Of a DNA stretch of 64,000 nucleotides, positions 23,564 through 32,183 are shown piece after piece. The stretch is from contig NZ_BAABWV010000003.1 of NCBI RefSeq assembly GCF_040365005.1, positions 124,001 to 188,000 on the forward strand, in the 5' to 3' direction. A program made the position numbers and the translations under genes. A model generated the notes under the pieces. The model saw nothing but the letters and a program-made list of their open reading frames with translations, was not told where the DNA came from and searched no databases. Each line of letters opens with the position of its first letter. Within the stretch, counting starts at the first letter, position 1. Source of the stretch: Antarcticimicrobium sp040365005. Its GTDB lineage: Bacteria > Pseudomonadota > Alphaproteobacteria > Rhodobacterales > Rhodobacteraceae.

Positions 23564-25717
23564 ATGACCGAGTCGCGCCCCGGAGACACCTTTCAGCCCG
23601 GCGATCTGGTCAACAACACCTATCGGATCGAGGCGATCCTTGGGCGTGGCGGCACCTCGGACGTGTACAAGGCGCGCAGCGAGATTTCCGGGCGGCTGGT
23701 GGCGCTGAAGATGTTGAAGTCGGAGTTCTCGGGCAACGAGGATTACCTGACCCTGCTGACCCGCGAGGAGGAGATCCGCGAGATCCGCCATGACGCGGTG
23801 GTGCGCTATTCCGAGAACCACCGGACCGAGGACGGGCATGTCTATCTGTTGATGGACTACGTCGAGGGGCCGGGCCTTGATCGCAAGCTGAAACAGGGGC
23901 CGATGGCAGCCGGGGACCTGTTGACCGTGTGCCGCCGGGTGGCGAGCGGCCTGCAGGCGGCGCATGCGCGCGGCATCGTGCACCGCGACCTGAGCCCGGA
24001 CAACATCATTCTGCGCGGCGGCGATCCGGCCGAGGCGGTGATCATTGATTTCGGCATCGCCAAGGATACCAACCCGGGCGCGCAGACCATCGTCGGCAAC
24101 GAGTTCGCGGGCAAATATGCCTATGCCGCGCCGGAGCAGCTGAGCGGAAAGACCGATGCGCGTTCGGACGTCTATTCGCTTGGGGCGCTGCTCCTGGCGA
24201 ATTTCCGGGGCGCGGCGCCTAAGCTGGGCAAATCGCCGATGGAGGTGTTGCAGCGCAAGGGCGAGCGGCTGGACACCGAGGGCGTGCCGGAGCCGCTGAA
24301 GACGCTGATCGACCGGATGTGCGACCCGGACCCGGAGCGGCGGATGCAGAGCGCGGCGGAGGTGCTGGCGTTTCTCGACGCGCCGGAACCCGGAGGGGCT
24401 GCAGCGGGCGACACGGCGGATGACGAGGCCACGGTGATCGCGCCGGCGGTGCAGGCGCCACGCCCGCAGGGGGTGCCGGAAAGCAAGGCCGCACCGGCGC
24501 CTGAACCGGGGAAATCGCGCGGCGGGCTGATCGCGGCGGTGCTGGCGCTGATCCTGGTCGGGGGCGGCGCGGGCGGCTATGTCGCCGGGCTGTTCGACGG
24601 GCTGCTTGGCCCCGCCTATCCGGTGGCCGAGCCATATGTGCTGGTGGCACAAAAGACCGGTGGCACGGTCGAGATGGTGGGCAACGCCCCCTCGGAGGAG
24701 GTGCGCGATGCGCTGAGCGAGATCGCCAGCGGCGCGGCGGAATTGACGCTGGCCAGTGGCGCCATCGCCGAGAGTTGGGGCGCGGACGTGCTGGCGACGC
24801 TGCAACCACTGGACGCGCTGGAGGAGTGGCGGCTGTCGGTCAAGGGCAACCGTGGCAAGCTGAGCGGGACCACCACCGACCGCGCCGTGCAGGAGCGGCT
24901 GGCGGAACAATTCGACGGCCAGCTGCCCGGCGCGCTGGAGGGAACGGTGGAGATCGCGTTCCGCGAGATGTTCCTGCCGGCCGAGGCGCTGCGCCCGATC
25001 CTGGCCGCGCAGGCCGATTGCGGCGCGCTGACGCTGGCCGATCCGCCCGCCACCGGCTATGGCCCCGAAACGCCGGTGACGGTGACCGGGCGGGTGGCCG
25101 GGACCGCGACGCGGGTGACCCTGTTCGACGCGCTGCGGGCACGGGCGGGCGATCGCAAGCTGGTGCTGGACGTCGAGGTGCTGAACCCCACGCTCTGCCT
25201 GATCGAGAGCCACCTGCCGCGCGCGCCCGCAAACGGCATCGGCGTGGGTTTTCACGTGGGCGAAACCGGTGCGCCCAACCCCTCGGGGCGGTTTTTCGTC
25301 GGCGAAAACCCGGTGATCGACGTGACCCTGCCGGAGGATGTGACCGACGGGTTCCTGACGGTGTCGATCCTGGACGTGTCGGGCAACGTGTTTCACCTTC
25401 TGCCCAATATCAACCGGCCGGACAACGCGGTGGCGGCGCTGCGCGACGGGGCCGATGGGCCGGTCGCGGTGCGGGTGGCGTTCAGCCTGGCCGAGGCGGC
25501 CGAGAGCGGCGGGCTGGCCTTCAAGGTGGACGACAGCACGCTGGGCAAGAGCAAGGTGGTGGTGCTGCATTCCAGCGCGCCGCTGTTCGACGGGCTGCGA
25601 CCGACCTCGGAATCGGCGGTCGGCTATGCCGAGGCCTTGCAGGCCCATGCGCAGGGCAACGACGGCGCGATCCTGTCACTGGACAGCCGGATACTGGTGA
25701 CGGCGGCGAAACCCTGA
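23564..25717 (+). CDS. ppkA: T6SS regulatory Ser/Thr kinase PpkA with a periplasmic sensor region
   Basis: 717 residues. Cytoplasmic Hanks-type kinase at 15-275: GRGGTSDVY loop, K49 in VALKML, HRDLSPDN with D142, DFG at 162-164 and AAPE at 188-191, all intact. One membrane segment at ~321-344. The periplasmic part has BON-like repeats (~360-450), a two-cysteine segment (C486 in DCGALTLAD, C545 in PTLCLIES) and a DUF4384-like domain (~575-685) with SGNVFHLLPN and APLFDGLRPTSE. PpkA phosphorylates the FHA partner to switch on the T6SS; the periplasmic part presumably senses envelope state. The last two modules recur in the TonB-like protein at 56946. Converges on pppA. Confidence 0.93.
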   Translation: MTESRPGDTFQPGDLVNNTYRIEAILGRGGTSDVYKARSEISGRLVALKMLKSEFSGNEDYLTLLTREEEIREIRHDAVVRYSENHRTEDGHVYLLMDYVEGPGLDRKLKQGPMAAGDLLTVCRRVASGLQAAHARGIVHRDLSPDNIILRGGDPAEAVIIDFGIAKDTNPGAQTIVGNEFAGKYAYAAPEQLSGKTDARSDVYSLGALLLANFRGAAPKLGKSPMEVLQRKGERLDTEGVPEPLKTLIDRMCDPDPERRMQSAAEVLAFLDAPEPGGAAAGDTADDEATVIAPAVQAPRPQGVPESKAAPAPEPGKSRGGLIAAVLALILVGGGAGGYVAGLFDGLLGPAYPVAEPYVLVAQKTGGTVEMVGNAPSEEVRDALSEIASGAAELTLASGAIAESWGADVLATLQPLDALEEWRLSVKGNRGKLSGTTTDRAVQERLAEQFDGQLPGALEGTVEIAFREMFLPAEALRPILAAQADCGALTLADPPATGYGPETPVTVTGRVAGTATRVTLFDALRARAGDRKLVLDVEVLNPTLCLIESHLPRAPANGIGVGFHVGETGAPNPSGRFFVGENPVIDVTLPEDVTDGFLTVSILDVSGNVFHLLPNINRPDNAVAALRDGADGPVAVRVAFSLAEAAESGGLAFKVDDSTLGKSKVVVLHSSAPLFDGLRPTSESAVGYAEALQAHAQGNDGAILSLDSRILVTAAKP

Positions 25718-25746
25718 GCAAAGTGGGCGCTGCCCTTCGCTTTGTT
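25718..25746. terminator. Weak inverted repeat between convergent ppkA and pppA
   Basis: CAAAG-T-GGGC-GCT-GCCC followed by TTCG and CTTTG forms an imperfect stem of nine pairs with a small bulge, in the 42-base gap between the stops of ppkA and pppA. There is no long T-run on either strand, so it is only a candidate bidirectional terminator. Confidence 0.35.
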
Positions 25747-25759
25747 CACCTGGCACCGG

Positions 25760-26482
25760 TTACAGCACGTCCACCACGATCACCGAGATATTGTCGGCGC
25801 CGCCGCCGGTCAGCGCCACCTGCATCAGCTCGTCGCCGACCGTCTCCAGCGGGGCGCGGGCGAGCAGCCGTTGCAGCAGCCCCTGGGTGGCGTATTTGGT
25901 CAGCCCGTCGGAACAGATCAGGAAGCGGTCGCCGGTGGCCAGCCGTCCGCGGATCTTGTCAAGCTCCAGCACCTCGCCGACGCCGACGGCGCGGGTGATG
26001 GCGTTGGATTGCGGATGCTGTTCGGCCTCGTCCCAGGTCATCTGCCCGGCCAGCACCAGTTCGGCCACGGCGGAGTGATCGGTGGTCAGCATCTCGATCT
26101 GCCCGGCGCGCAGCCGGTAGATGCGGCTGTCACCGGCCCAGAGGCCGACGAAATGACCGTTGGCCATCATCAGTGCGGCGACAGTGGCGCCGATCACGCC
26201 GCGTCCGCGCGCCTCGGCCTCGGCACGGATGGCGCGGTGGGCGCCCTGGATCGCGTCGCGCAGGGCGTGCATCCGGGCGGTGGGGTCCAGGCCGACGGGG
26301 ATCGTCGCGATGGCATCGGCGATCAGGCGGCTGGCGAAATCGCCGGCCTCGTGCCCGCCCATGCCGTCGGCGACCACCCAGATATTGTGATCCGGCAGCG
26401 CCAGTACCGCGTCCTCGTTGATCTTGCGTTTCAGCCCCACGTGGGTCTGGGCGGAATAGCGGTAGGGATGCAGATCGGTCAT
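25760..26482 (-). CDS. pppA: T6SS PP2C-type protein phosphatase PppA
   Basis: 240 residues, a complete PP2C (PPM) domain: HVGLKRKINEDAVLA, the metal-binding ADGMGGHEAG, GATVAALM, WAGDSRIYRLR, SDGLTKY and GGADNISVIVV. All metal-binding Asp residues are present, so it should be active. It reverses PpkA phosphorylation of the FHA protein, turning the T6SS off. The ATG at 26482 overlaps the tagF stop (ATGA), so it is translationally coupled to tagF; the open frame upstream lies antisense-like in tagF. It is the last gene of the minus-strand T6SS block. Confidence 0.93.
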   Translation of the reverse strand: MTDLHPYRYSAQTHVGLKRKINEDAVLALPDHNIWVVADGMGGHEAGDFASRLIADAIATIPVGLDPTARMHALRDAIQGAHRAIRAEAEARGRGVIGATVAALMMANGHFVGLWAGDSRIYRLRAGQIEMLTTDHSAVAELVLAGQMTWDEAEQHPQSNAITRAVGVGEVLELDKIRGRLATGDRFLICSDGLTKYATQGLLQRLLARAPLETVGDELMQVALTGGGADNISVIVVDVL

Positions 26483-27156
26483 ATCGGGCGGGCCTCGCTC
26501 CAGATCGGCGCGTTGAGGTCGAACAGCCCCCGCGCAATGACGTCGTTCGGCAGCCCGTCGCAGACCATCATGCGGGGGGCGCCCGCGATATCGGCGCTCC
26601 ACAGGCTGGGGGTGGCGTATTGCCCGGCCAGAAGACCCGCCGCCAGGTCCCCCGGCAGGGTGTCCTGGCCCGACTGGGTCAGCACCAGGCAACCGCCGGC
26701 GCGGCGCAGCGGCGCGGTGGCCCGCATTTCAGGTGCCGGGATCGCGGCCAGGTCAGCCTCCAGCCGGTCGCGCGTGGCGGCGTCGTCGAGCGCCGAGAGC
26801 GCCACCTCTTCCAGCCGTGCGAACAGCGCCGTTTCGCGGAAATGGTCGAGCGGGGCCGGTCCCGGCGTGTCGAGCGCCGCCATCAGCGTGAGCGGAAAGC
26901 GCCGCCCGACCCGATCGACCGAGGGCATCAACACGCCCATCACCTTGCTGCGTCCGGCCAGACCGGGGGCCAGTGCAAAGCGCCAGATCGGCGCGGTCAT
27001 GTAGTGGCCGTCCCACTCCGCGCCCAGCGCCGCCTGTCCCGCCAGCATCGCCCCCTGCAGCCAGGGATCCCAGGCCGAAACGAAGCCGGGCGGCGCCGAG
27101 ACCCGGAAGAAATCGCCGACGGCGGGCATCTTTCCGAAGGCGCCGAACCCCGCCAT
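26479..27156 (-). CDS. tagF: T6SS-associated protein TagF
   Basis: 225 residues, starting MAGFGAFGKMPAVGDFFRV, the classical TagF opening (FGKLPxxGDF). TagF represses T6SS activity independently of, or together with, the phosphorylation pathway; in Agrobacterium it is fused to PppA, and here the two are separate but coupled genes, which supports the assignment. Its start overlaps the tssM stop by one base; its stop overlaps the pppA start. The last ~70 residues (TPSLWSADIAGAPRMMVCDG) are typical for the family. An upstream extension of the open frame reaches into tssM and is not used. Confidence 0.92.
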   Translation of the reverse strand: MAGFGAFGKMPAVGDFFRVSAPPGFVSAWDPWLQGAMLAGQAALGAEWDGHYMTAPIWRFALAPGLAGRSKVMGVLMPSVDRVGRRFPLTLMAALDTPGPAPLDHFRETALFARLEEVALSALDDAATRDRLEADLAAIPAPEMRATAPLRRAGGCLVLTQSGQDTLPGDLAAGLLAGQYATPSLWSADIAGAPRMMVCDGLPNDVIARGLFDLNAPIWSEARPI

Positions 27157-30100
27157 CAGAGCGACTCGGGGCAGCTGAACTTGGTCAGCGCCGGCAGCGC
27201 AAAGGGGTTGATCACCGAGCTGACCTGGAGATCGAAGATCGCCAGCCGCGCGCCCACGATGAAGTTCACCCGCTTGCGGTCGGCGACGTTGAGCGAGCGG
27301 ATCTCGGCGGCGTCGAGCAGCCGGAACCAGGCCCAGGGCCCGTCGCGCGAGAGCACGCTTTCGGTGTTGCGCCGGGCCGGCTCGAAGCTGACCCGGGCCA
27401 GCCCGACGGTGCCGGGCCAGGTCACCGCCACCGGGGTCGGCAGCCCGCCGCGTTGCTTGAAGCCGATCTGCTGGCCGTGCACCTCGAGCAGGACCGAGCG
27501 CGCCTTGTCGCTGAGCCCGTAAGGCGTGATCTGGAACTGGATCTGCGGCTGTGGCCCGCCGGCAAAGAAGGCCTCGCGGATCTGCGAGGCATAGTGGAAC
27601 TGTTGCAGCACCGAATTGGAGATGCCGAGATCGACATCGTTGACCCGTTTCCACGTCCAGGGGCGCGAGCGGGTGTCGACGAATTTCACCAGGTTCTCGT
27701 TGAAGAAGGTGTCGATCAGCCCACCGGGCGCGAAGAGCTTGGCAAAGTCCTGCACCCCGACATCGGCCCGGGCGCGCGGGTTGAACGGGTAGCGGTTGGC
27801 CAGCGCCTGCTTGCAGAACGGCAGCACGCTGGCCTGCCAGCGCGCGTTCATCGAGGCGCGGGTGCCGTCGGCGGCGATCCCGGAGGAGCCGTTGGCGATC
27901 TGGGTGGCCCAGCGTGGCACCGGCCCCTCGATCCTGCTGGCCGCCTGCTGGAACCGCAGGATCGCCTCGCCGCCCTCGCTGCCGCCGGAGCTGACGCCGC
28001 TGAACGACATCTTGTTGAGCTCCTGGTAGACTTGGGTCAGCACGTCCATCATCTGGTCGAGCTGCGAGGGCTGCCCCTCGGGGCGGTCGACCAGCCGGTG
28101 CAGCCAGTCGAACCGCTCTTCGACATAGGCGCCGGGCGGTTTCGGCGGGGTGCCGTCGCCGCCGGTGGTGGTGTTGAGCAGTGCCTCCATCAGGATCTGG
28201 CCCTGGATCGAGAGGCTGGAGCGCGCCTCGATCGCCGCGACGGCGCCGGCGCCCTGGCTGAGCGACTCGGTGTTCAGCGCCGCGCGGTCCTCGGTCAGGC
28301 GGGTTTCCTTGCCGACCTCGGTGAGGATGTTGACGATGGGAGAGGTCGGCCCGGAGAGCACGTTGGTGACCTCGACCGCGTGGCTGAGCGATTCCATCGG
28401 GATGATGTCGATATCCGCCAGAAGCTGGTCATAGCGGGTGATGAAATCGTTGTAGTAGAGATCGAGCACATCGCGGCTGAGCGCCAGCAGCGCGGCCTCG
28501 GTCTGGGTCGCCTCGCCCCGGGGGCCAAGCACCCAGCTTTCGTTCTGGACCCGTTCGGCGACGCTGACCGCCTCGGGCAGAAAGACATTGTTGAACCCGT
28601 CATAGGTGAAGATGCCAGGGATGCCGTCGTTGAGCGGCTTGCCCGAGGAGCGCACCAGCACCCGCGCCACCGCCGGGCCGCCGATCTCGGTGATGCGCCA
28701 CTTCGGCAGCGCGGTCGCCTTGGTGCTGTTGATGATGCCGTTGTAGACCCGTTGCGCCAGCGGCATTTCGGTCAGGATGCCCTGCACCCGTTCGACCAGC
28801 GGGCCGTTCAGGGCGATTTCCTCCATCGGCTGCGACAGCAGCGCGTCGAGGTGGCCAGACAGATCCGCGCGCAGCTCTTTTCGCTGGACGCCGGGATAGG
28901 CGATCTCCCAATCGACCGTCATCCAGTCGCGCACCAGGTCGGCGTTCATCGGCCCCTGCAGCCCCAGCATCAGGTAGATCTTGAGCGCTTCGTACAGAAG
29001 GTCGGGGTTGTTCATGTTGCCGGTGATCTGCTCCTCCAGCCGCAGCAGCAGCCGCGGCAGGAATCGGCGGTTGAGCCCGGCGCGATAGGTCTGCGCGGCC
29101 TGGGTGCCGATCACCTCGCCCTGGTAGAGGCCATAGCGCAATTCGCGGGCCGGCGTGGGATCGGTGAGCACCGGGTTGCCGGGCATGTCGCGCAACTGGT
29201 TCAGCGCGATGACCACGGGGGGCAGATCGGTATCGCCCACCGGGCTGGGCGGCAGGGTGTCGGCGGCCTGCTGATAGGCGTCGACCTGTTCGGCGGCCTG
29301 CGCGATCAGATCGGTATTGCCGAGATACGAGCGCAGCCAGAGTCCGCCGGTGGCCAGCGCGATCAGCACGGTGGCGGCGATGGCGGCGCGGCGGGTCCAG
29401 CGATAGCGGCGCTCGACCTTGTCATCGGCCGAGACCAGCCCGGCCTCGGGAAAGATCACCCCCTCGAACAGCCGGGTCAGGAAGAACGACCGCCCGCTGC
29501 CGCTGCCGCTGCCGATGGCCTGGCGGCCGATGCCGAAGGTCTGGGCCATGCCCAGCATCAGCCGGTCGATCGGTGTGCCCTCCTGCGTGCCCGAGGTAAA
29601 ATAGATCCCGCGCAGCATGTGGCGCTTCTCGTACCGATTGTCCTGGAACACCTCGTTGAGAAATTCGCGTGCAACCCGGCGCATGGAGGCGACCTGCGCC
29701 GGGAACCCGGCGACCAGCGCGCGGCGCTGGTGATCGGTCTCGGTTTGCAGCCGTTCCAGCAGTTGCCCGTTGAGCCGGCCCAGCAGCGCGCCGAATTCCT
29801 CGTCGAAGCCGGCGATGGGCGAGGCCTCGCCCTTTCCCTTTTCCAGCGGCAGGGTGAAGCCCCAGACCTGTTCGCGGTCCTCCTTGCCGAGGTTGTCGAA
29901 ATACTCGGAGAAGCCGGCGATCAGGTCGGCCTTGGTGAACAGCACGTAGACCGGGAAACGCACGCCCAGACGCTCGCGCAGCTCGTTCAGGCGCATACGC
30001 ACGGCGCGGGCGTGGTTCTTCTGGGTCATCTCGTCCTGCAGCGACAGGTCGCTGAGGCTGATGGCGATCATGGCGCCGTTGACCGGCTGCCGCTTGCGGT

Positions 30101-30734
30101 ACTTTTTCAGCAGGCCGAGAAAGCCCAGCCATGCGGCATTGTCGGCCTCGGCGTCGCTTTCCTGCGTGGTATAGCGCCCGGCGGTGTCGATCAGCACCGC
30201 CTGGTTGGTGAACCACCAGTCGCAGTTGCGGGTGCCGCCGACGCCGCCGATGGCGGATTTTCCCAGCTTCTCGGCCAGCGGGAATTGCAGGCCGGAGTTG
30301 ACGATCGCCGTGGTCTTGCCGGCGCCGGGGGGCCCGATCATCACGTACCACGGCAGTTCGTTCAGGTGGCGGCGGCCGTTCTTGGACTTGCGCAGCTCGG
30401 CCAGCGCGGTCTTGAACTTGCCGCGCAGCTCGCCCAGCTCCTCGGAGGTGATATCGGCGTCGTCGGAGGTGTCGACGGCCTCGGCCATCTCTTCGGTCAT
30501 CTCCTTGTCGCGGCGGCTGCGGCGCCAGAAGACCAGGCCGATGATCAGCAGGAAGAACAGCCAGAGACAGGCCAGCGTCACCACGCGGGCGAGGATGCTG
30601 TCGAACGGGCGCCAGCCCTCGGTTCCAATCAGCGGCGCGAAATACCAGATGCAGACCGAGAGCACGGCGGCGGTGATGATCAGCACGGTATAGATCGAGC
30701 GGAACAGCGGAAGGATGAAACGGCGAAGGATCAT
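27156..30734 (-). CDS. tssM: T6SS membrane complex subunit TssM (IcmF)
   Basis: 1192 residues. Two N-terminal membrane segments (~8-33 and ~50-70), a cytoplasmic NTPase-like domain with intact Walker A GPPGAGKT (134-141) and Walker B LIDTAG (181-186), a third membrane segment around 455-475 (AATVLIALATGGLWL), and a large periplasmic IcmF C-terminal domain. It forms the trans-envelope complex with TssL. Not all TssM proteins keep the Walker motifs; here ATP or GTP binding seems retained. Its start overlaps the tssL stop (ATGA), and its end overlaps tagF by one base. Confidence 0.96.
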   Translation of the reverse strand: MILRRFILPLFRSIYTVLIITAAVLSVCIWYFAPLIGTEGWRPFDSILARVVTLACLWLFFLLIIGLVFWRRSRRDKEMTEEMAEAVDTSDDADITSEELGELRGKFKTALAELRKSKNGRRHLNELPWYVMIGPPGAGKTTAIVNSGLQFPLAEKLGKSAIGGVGGTRNCDWWFTNQAVLIDTAGRYTTQESDAEADNAAWLGFLGLLKKYRKRQPVNGAMIAISLSDLSLQDEMTQKNHARAVRMRLNELRERLGVRFPVYVLFTKADLIAGFSEYFDNLGKEDREQVWGFTLPLEKGKGEASPIAGFDEEFGALLGRLNGQLLERLQTETDHQRRALVAGFPAQVASMRRVAREFLNEVFQDNRYEKRHMLRGIYFTSGTQEGTPIDRLMLGMAQTFGIGRQAIGSGSGSGRSFFLTRLFEGVIFPEAGLVSADDKVERRYRWTRRAAIAATVLIALATGGLWLRSYLGNTDLIAQAAEQVDAYQQAADTLPPSPVGDTDLPPVVIALNQLRDMPGNPVLTDPTPARELRYGLYQGEVIGTQAAQTYRAGLNRRFLPRLLLRLEEQITGNMNNPDLLYEALKIYLMLGLQGPMNADLVRDWMTVDWEIAYPGVQRKELRADLSGHLDALLSQPMEEIALNGPLVERVQGILTEMPLAQRVYNGIINSTKATALPKWRITEIGGPAVARVLVRSSGKPLNDGIPGIFTYDGFNNVFLPEAVSVAERVQNESWVLGPRGEATQTEAALLALSRDVLDLYYNDFITRYDQLLADIDIIPMESLSHAVEVTNVLSGPTSPIVNILTEVGKETRLTEDRAALNTESLSQGAGAVAAIEARSSLSIQGQILMEALLNTTTGGDGTPPKPPGAYVEERFDWLHRLVDRPEGQPSQLDQMMDVLTQVYQELNKMSFSGVSSGGSEGGEAILRFQQAASRIEGPVPRWATQIANGSSGIAADGTRASMNARWQASVLPFCKQALANRYPFNPRARADVGVQDFAKLFAPGGLIDTFFNENLVKFVDTRSRPWTWKRVNDVDLGISNSVLQQFHYASQIREAFFAGGPQPQIQFQITPYGLSDKARSVLLEVHGQQIGFKQRGGLPTPVAVTWPGTVGLARVSFEPARRNTESVLSRDGPWAWFRLLDAAEIRSLNVADRKRVNFIVGARLAIFDLQVSSVINPFALPALTKFSCPESL

Positions 30735-32167
30735 TGCCCCTCCTCCTGGACCAGAAGAACCTCGATGCGCCGGTTTTTCGCGCGGCCTTCCCTGGTCGCG
30801 TTATCCCCGATCGGTTCCTTGTCGGCGCGCCCCTCGGCACTGAGCCGGTCGGGATCCTTGAGCACACGGGCCATCCCGGCCATCACCGATTTGGCGCGTG
30901 CCAGCGACAAATGCATGTTCGAGGGAAAGCGCGACGAACGGATCGGCACGTTGTCGGAATGGCCGGCCACGATCACCGGGCCGGGTTCGTCGTTGAGCGC
31001 CTCGGCGACCCGGTTCACCGGGGACACGAAGCGATCCTGCAGCACGTCCGAGCCCGAGGAGAACATGCCAGAGCCCTTGATCCGGATGATCAGCGTATTG
31101 CCCTTGCGGAACACCTCGACGATGCCGTCGTCGATCTCGGCCTGCAGGAACCCGGTGACCTTTTGCAGCTGCACTTCGGAGGCGGGCGGCGAGGGCGCCG
31201 GAGGTGGCGGCGGCGCGCGACGTTCCAGCGTGGCGACCGGGCCGGATTCGATGGTCGAAAGCTGGCCCAGCACCCGTTCCGTCGAGGTCGAGAGCGCCCA
31301 GCTGAGCCCGGCGAATTGCAGTGTCAGCAGCGCCGCGACCACGGCAACGGCGATCCAGACCACGCGCCAGGCCGACAGCGGTTTGAACGGTTTCTCGACC
31401 CCCTCCCAATGGGGCGAGACATCGCGTTCGAACGGGCCACGCTGGGCGCGGATGATCCGGGCCAGCGCGCCACGGATGCGCAGGTGCTTGTCCGAGCCGC
31501 CCTGTTCCACCCGCAGCCGCCCCTCGAAGCCCAGCGACAGGCACATGTAGAGAAACTCCAGCATGTCGATATTGGCCGAGGGTTCCTTTTCCAGCCGCGC
31601 CAGCAGGTCATAGAACCGGTCGCCGCCGACGGTTTCGCGATGGAAGGTGCCGACCATGGATTGCAGGCCCCAGCTCGACTGGCCGCCCCAGGGGGTGTTG
31701 AGCACCACGTCGTCCAGCGTGGCACAGAGCGCGTAGCGCGCCACCTTGACGGTTTGCGCGGCGATGCCGGCCTGCAGCGCGCGGTTCTCGAATTCGCGCA
31801 CCTCGGCGACCACGCTCTGGCGCAGCTTGTCCGGGTCCATGTGCTGGGCGCGGTTGCGGATGCGGCTGATCAGCGCGAACAGGGTCGAGGCGCAGGCGAT
31901 CAGCTGGTTCATCCCGGTCAGCACCGGCCGGGTCTCGCGCGGGGGGGCCGACGCCGGGGCGGCGGGGCCGGAGGATTGCGGCACGCCGAAGGCATCGCCG
32001 CCCGCCTGTCCACCGCCCTGCCCGCCACCGGCGGGTTGCGGCGCAAGCGGATCGGGCGCGACAGGTGCGGCGGGCGCCGGCTGTGACAGGCGGCCACCGG
32101 GATTGGGTTTGATCACCGTCTTGTCGGTGTCGTCCGGTTCGGCAAAGGGATCGTCATGGTCGGCCAT
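30731..32167 (-). CDS. tssL: T6SS membrane protein TssL with a C-terminal OmpA domain
   Basis: 478 residues: a Pro/Gly/Ala-rich, acidic N-terminus (1-80), the cytoplasmic DotU/TssL domain (~85-235; NQLIACASTLFALISRIRN, LDDVVLNTPWG), one membrane segment (~268-288) and a periplasmic OmpA-type domain (~360-478) with VAGHSDNVPI and REGRAKNRRIEVLLV that binds peptidoglycan. This 'evolved' TssL anchors the T6SS to the wall without a separate TagL. Start at 32167 gives MADHDDPFAEPDDTDKTVI; an upstream open frame is unsupported. Located between tssK and tssM with an ATGA overlap to tssM. Confidence 0.95.
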   Translation of the reverse strand: MADHDDPFAEPDDTDKTVIKPNPGGRLSQPAPAAPVAPDPLAPQPAGGGQGGGQAGGDAFGVPQSSGPAAPASAPPRETRPVLTGMNQLIACASTLFALISRIRNRAQHMDPDKLRQSVVAEVREFENRALQAGIAAQTVKVARYALCATLDDVVLNTPWGGQSSWGLQSMVGTFHRETVGGDRFYDLLARLEKEPSANIDMLEFLYMCLSLGFEGRLRVEQGGSDKHLRIRGALARIIRAQRGPFERDVSPHWEGVEKPFKPLSAWRVVWIAVAVVAALLTLQFAGLSWALSTSTERVLGQLSTIESGPVATLERRAPPPPPAPSPPASEVQLQKVTGFLQAEIDDGIVEVFRKGNTLIIRIKGSGMFSSGSDVLQDRFVSPVNRVAEALNDEPGPVIVAGHSDNVPIRSSRFPSNMHLSLARAKSVMAGMARVLKDPDRLSAEGRADKEPIGDNATREGRAKNRRIEVLLVQEEGQ

Positions 32168-32183
32168 CGTGTTTCCCAATCGC

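Noticed and set aside
26973..31550. A 1525-codon open frame on the plus strand opposite tssM and tssL
   Set aside because: Low-complexity, Arg/Gly/Gln/His-rich translation without domains; it is the antisense shadow of two well-supported T6SS genes in GC-rich DNA.
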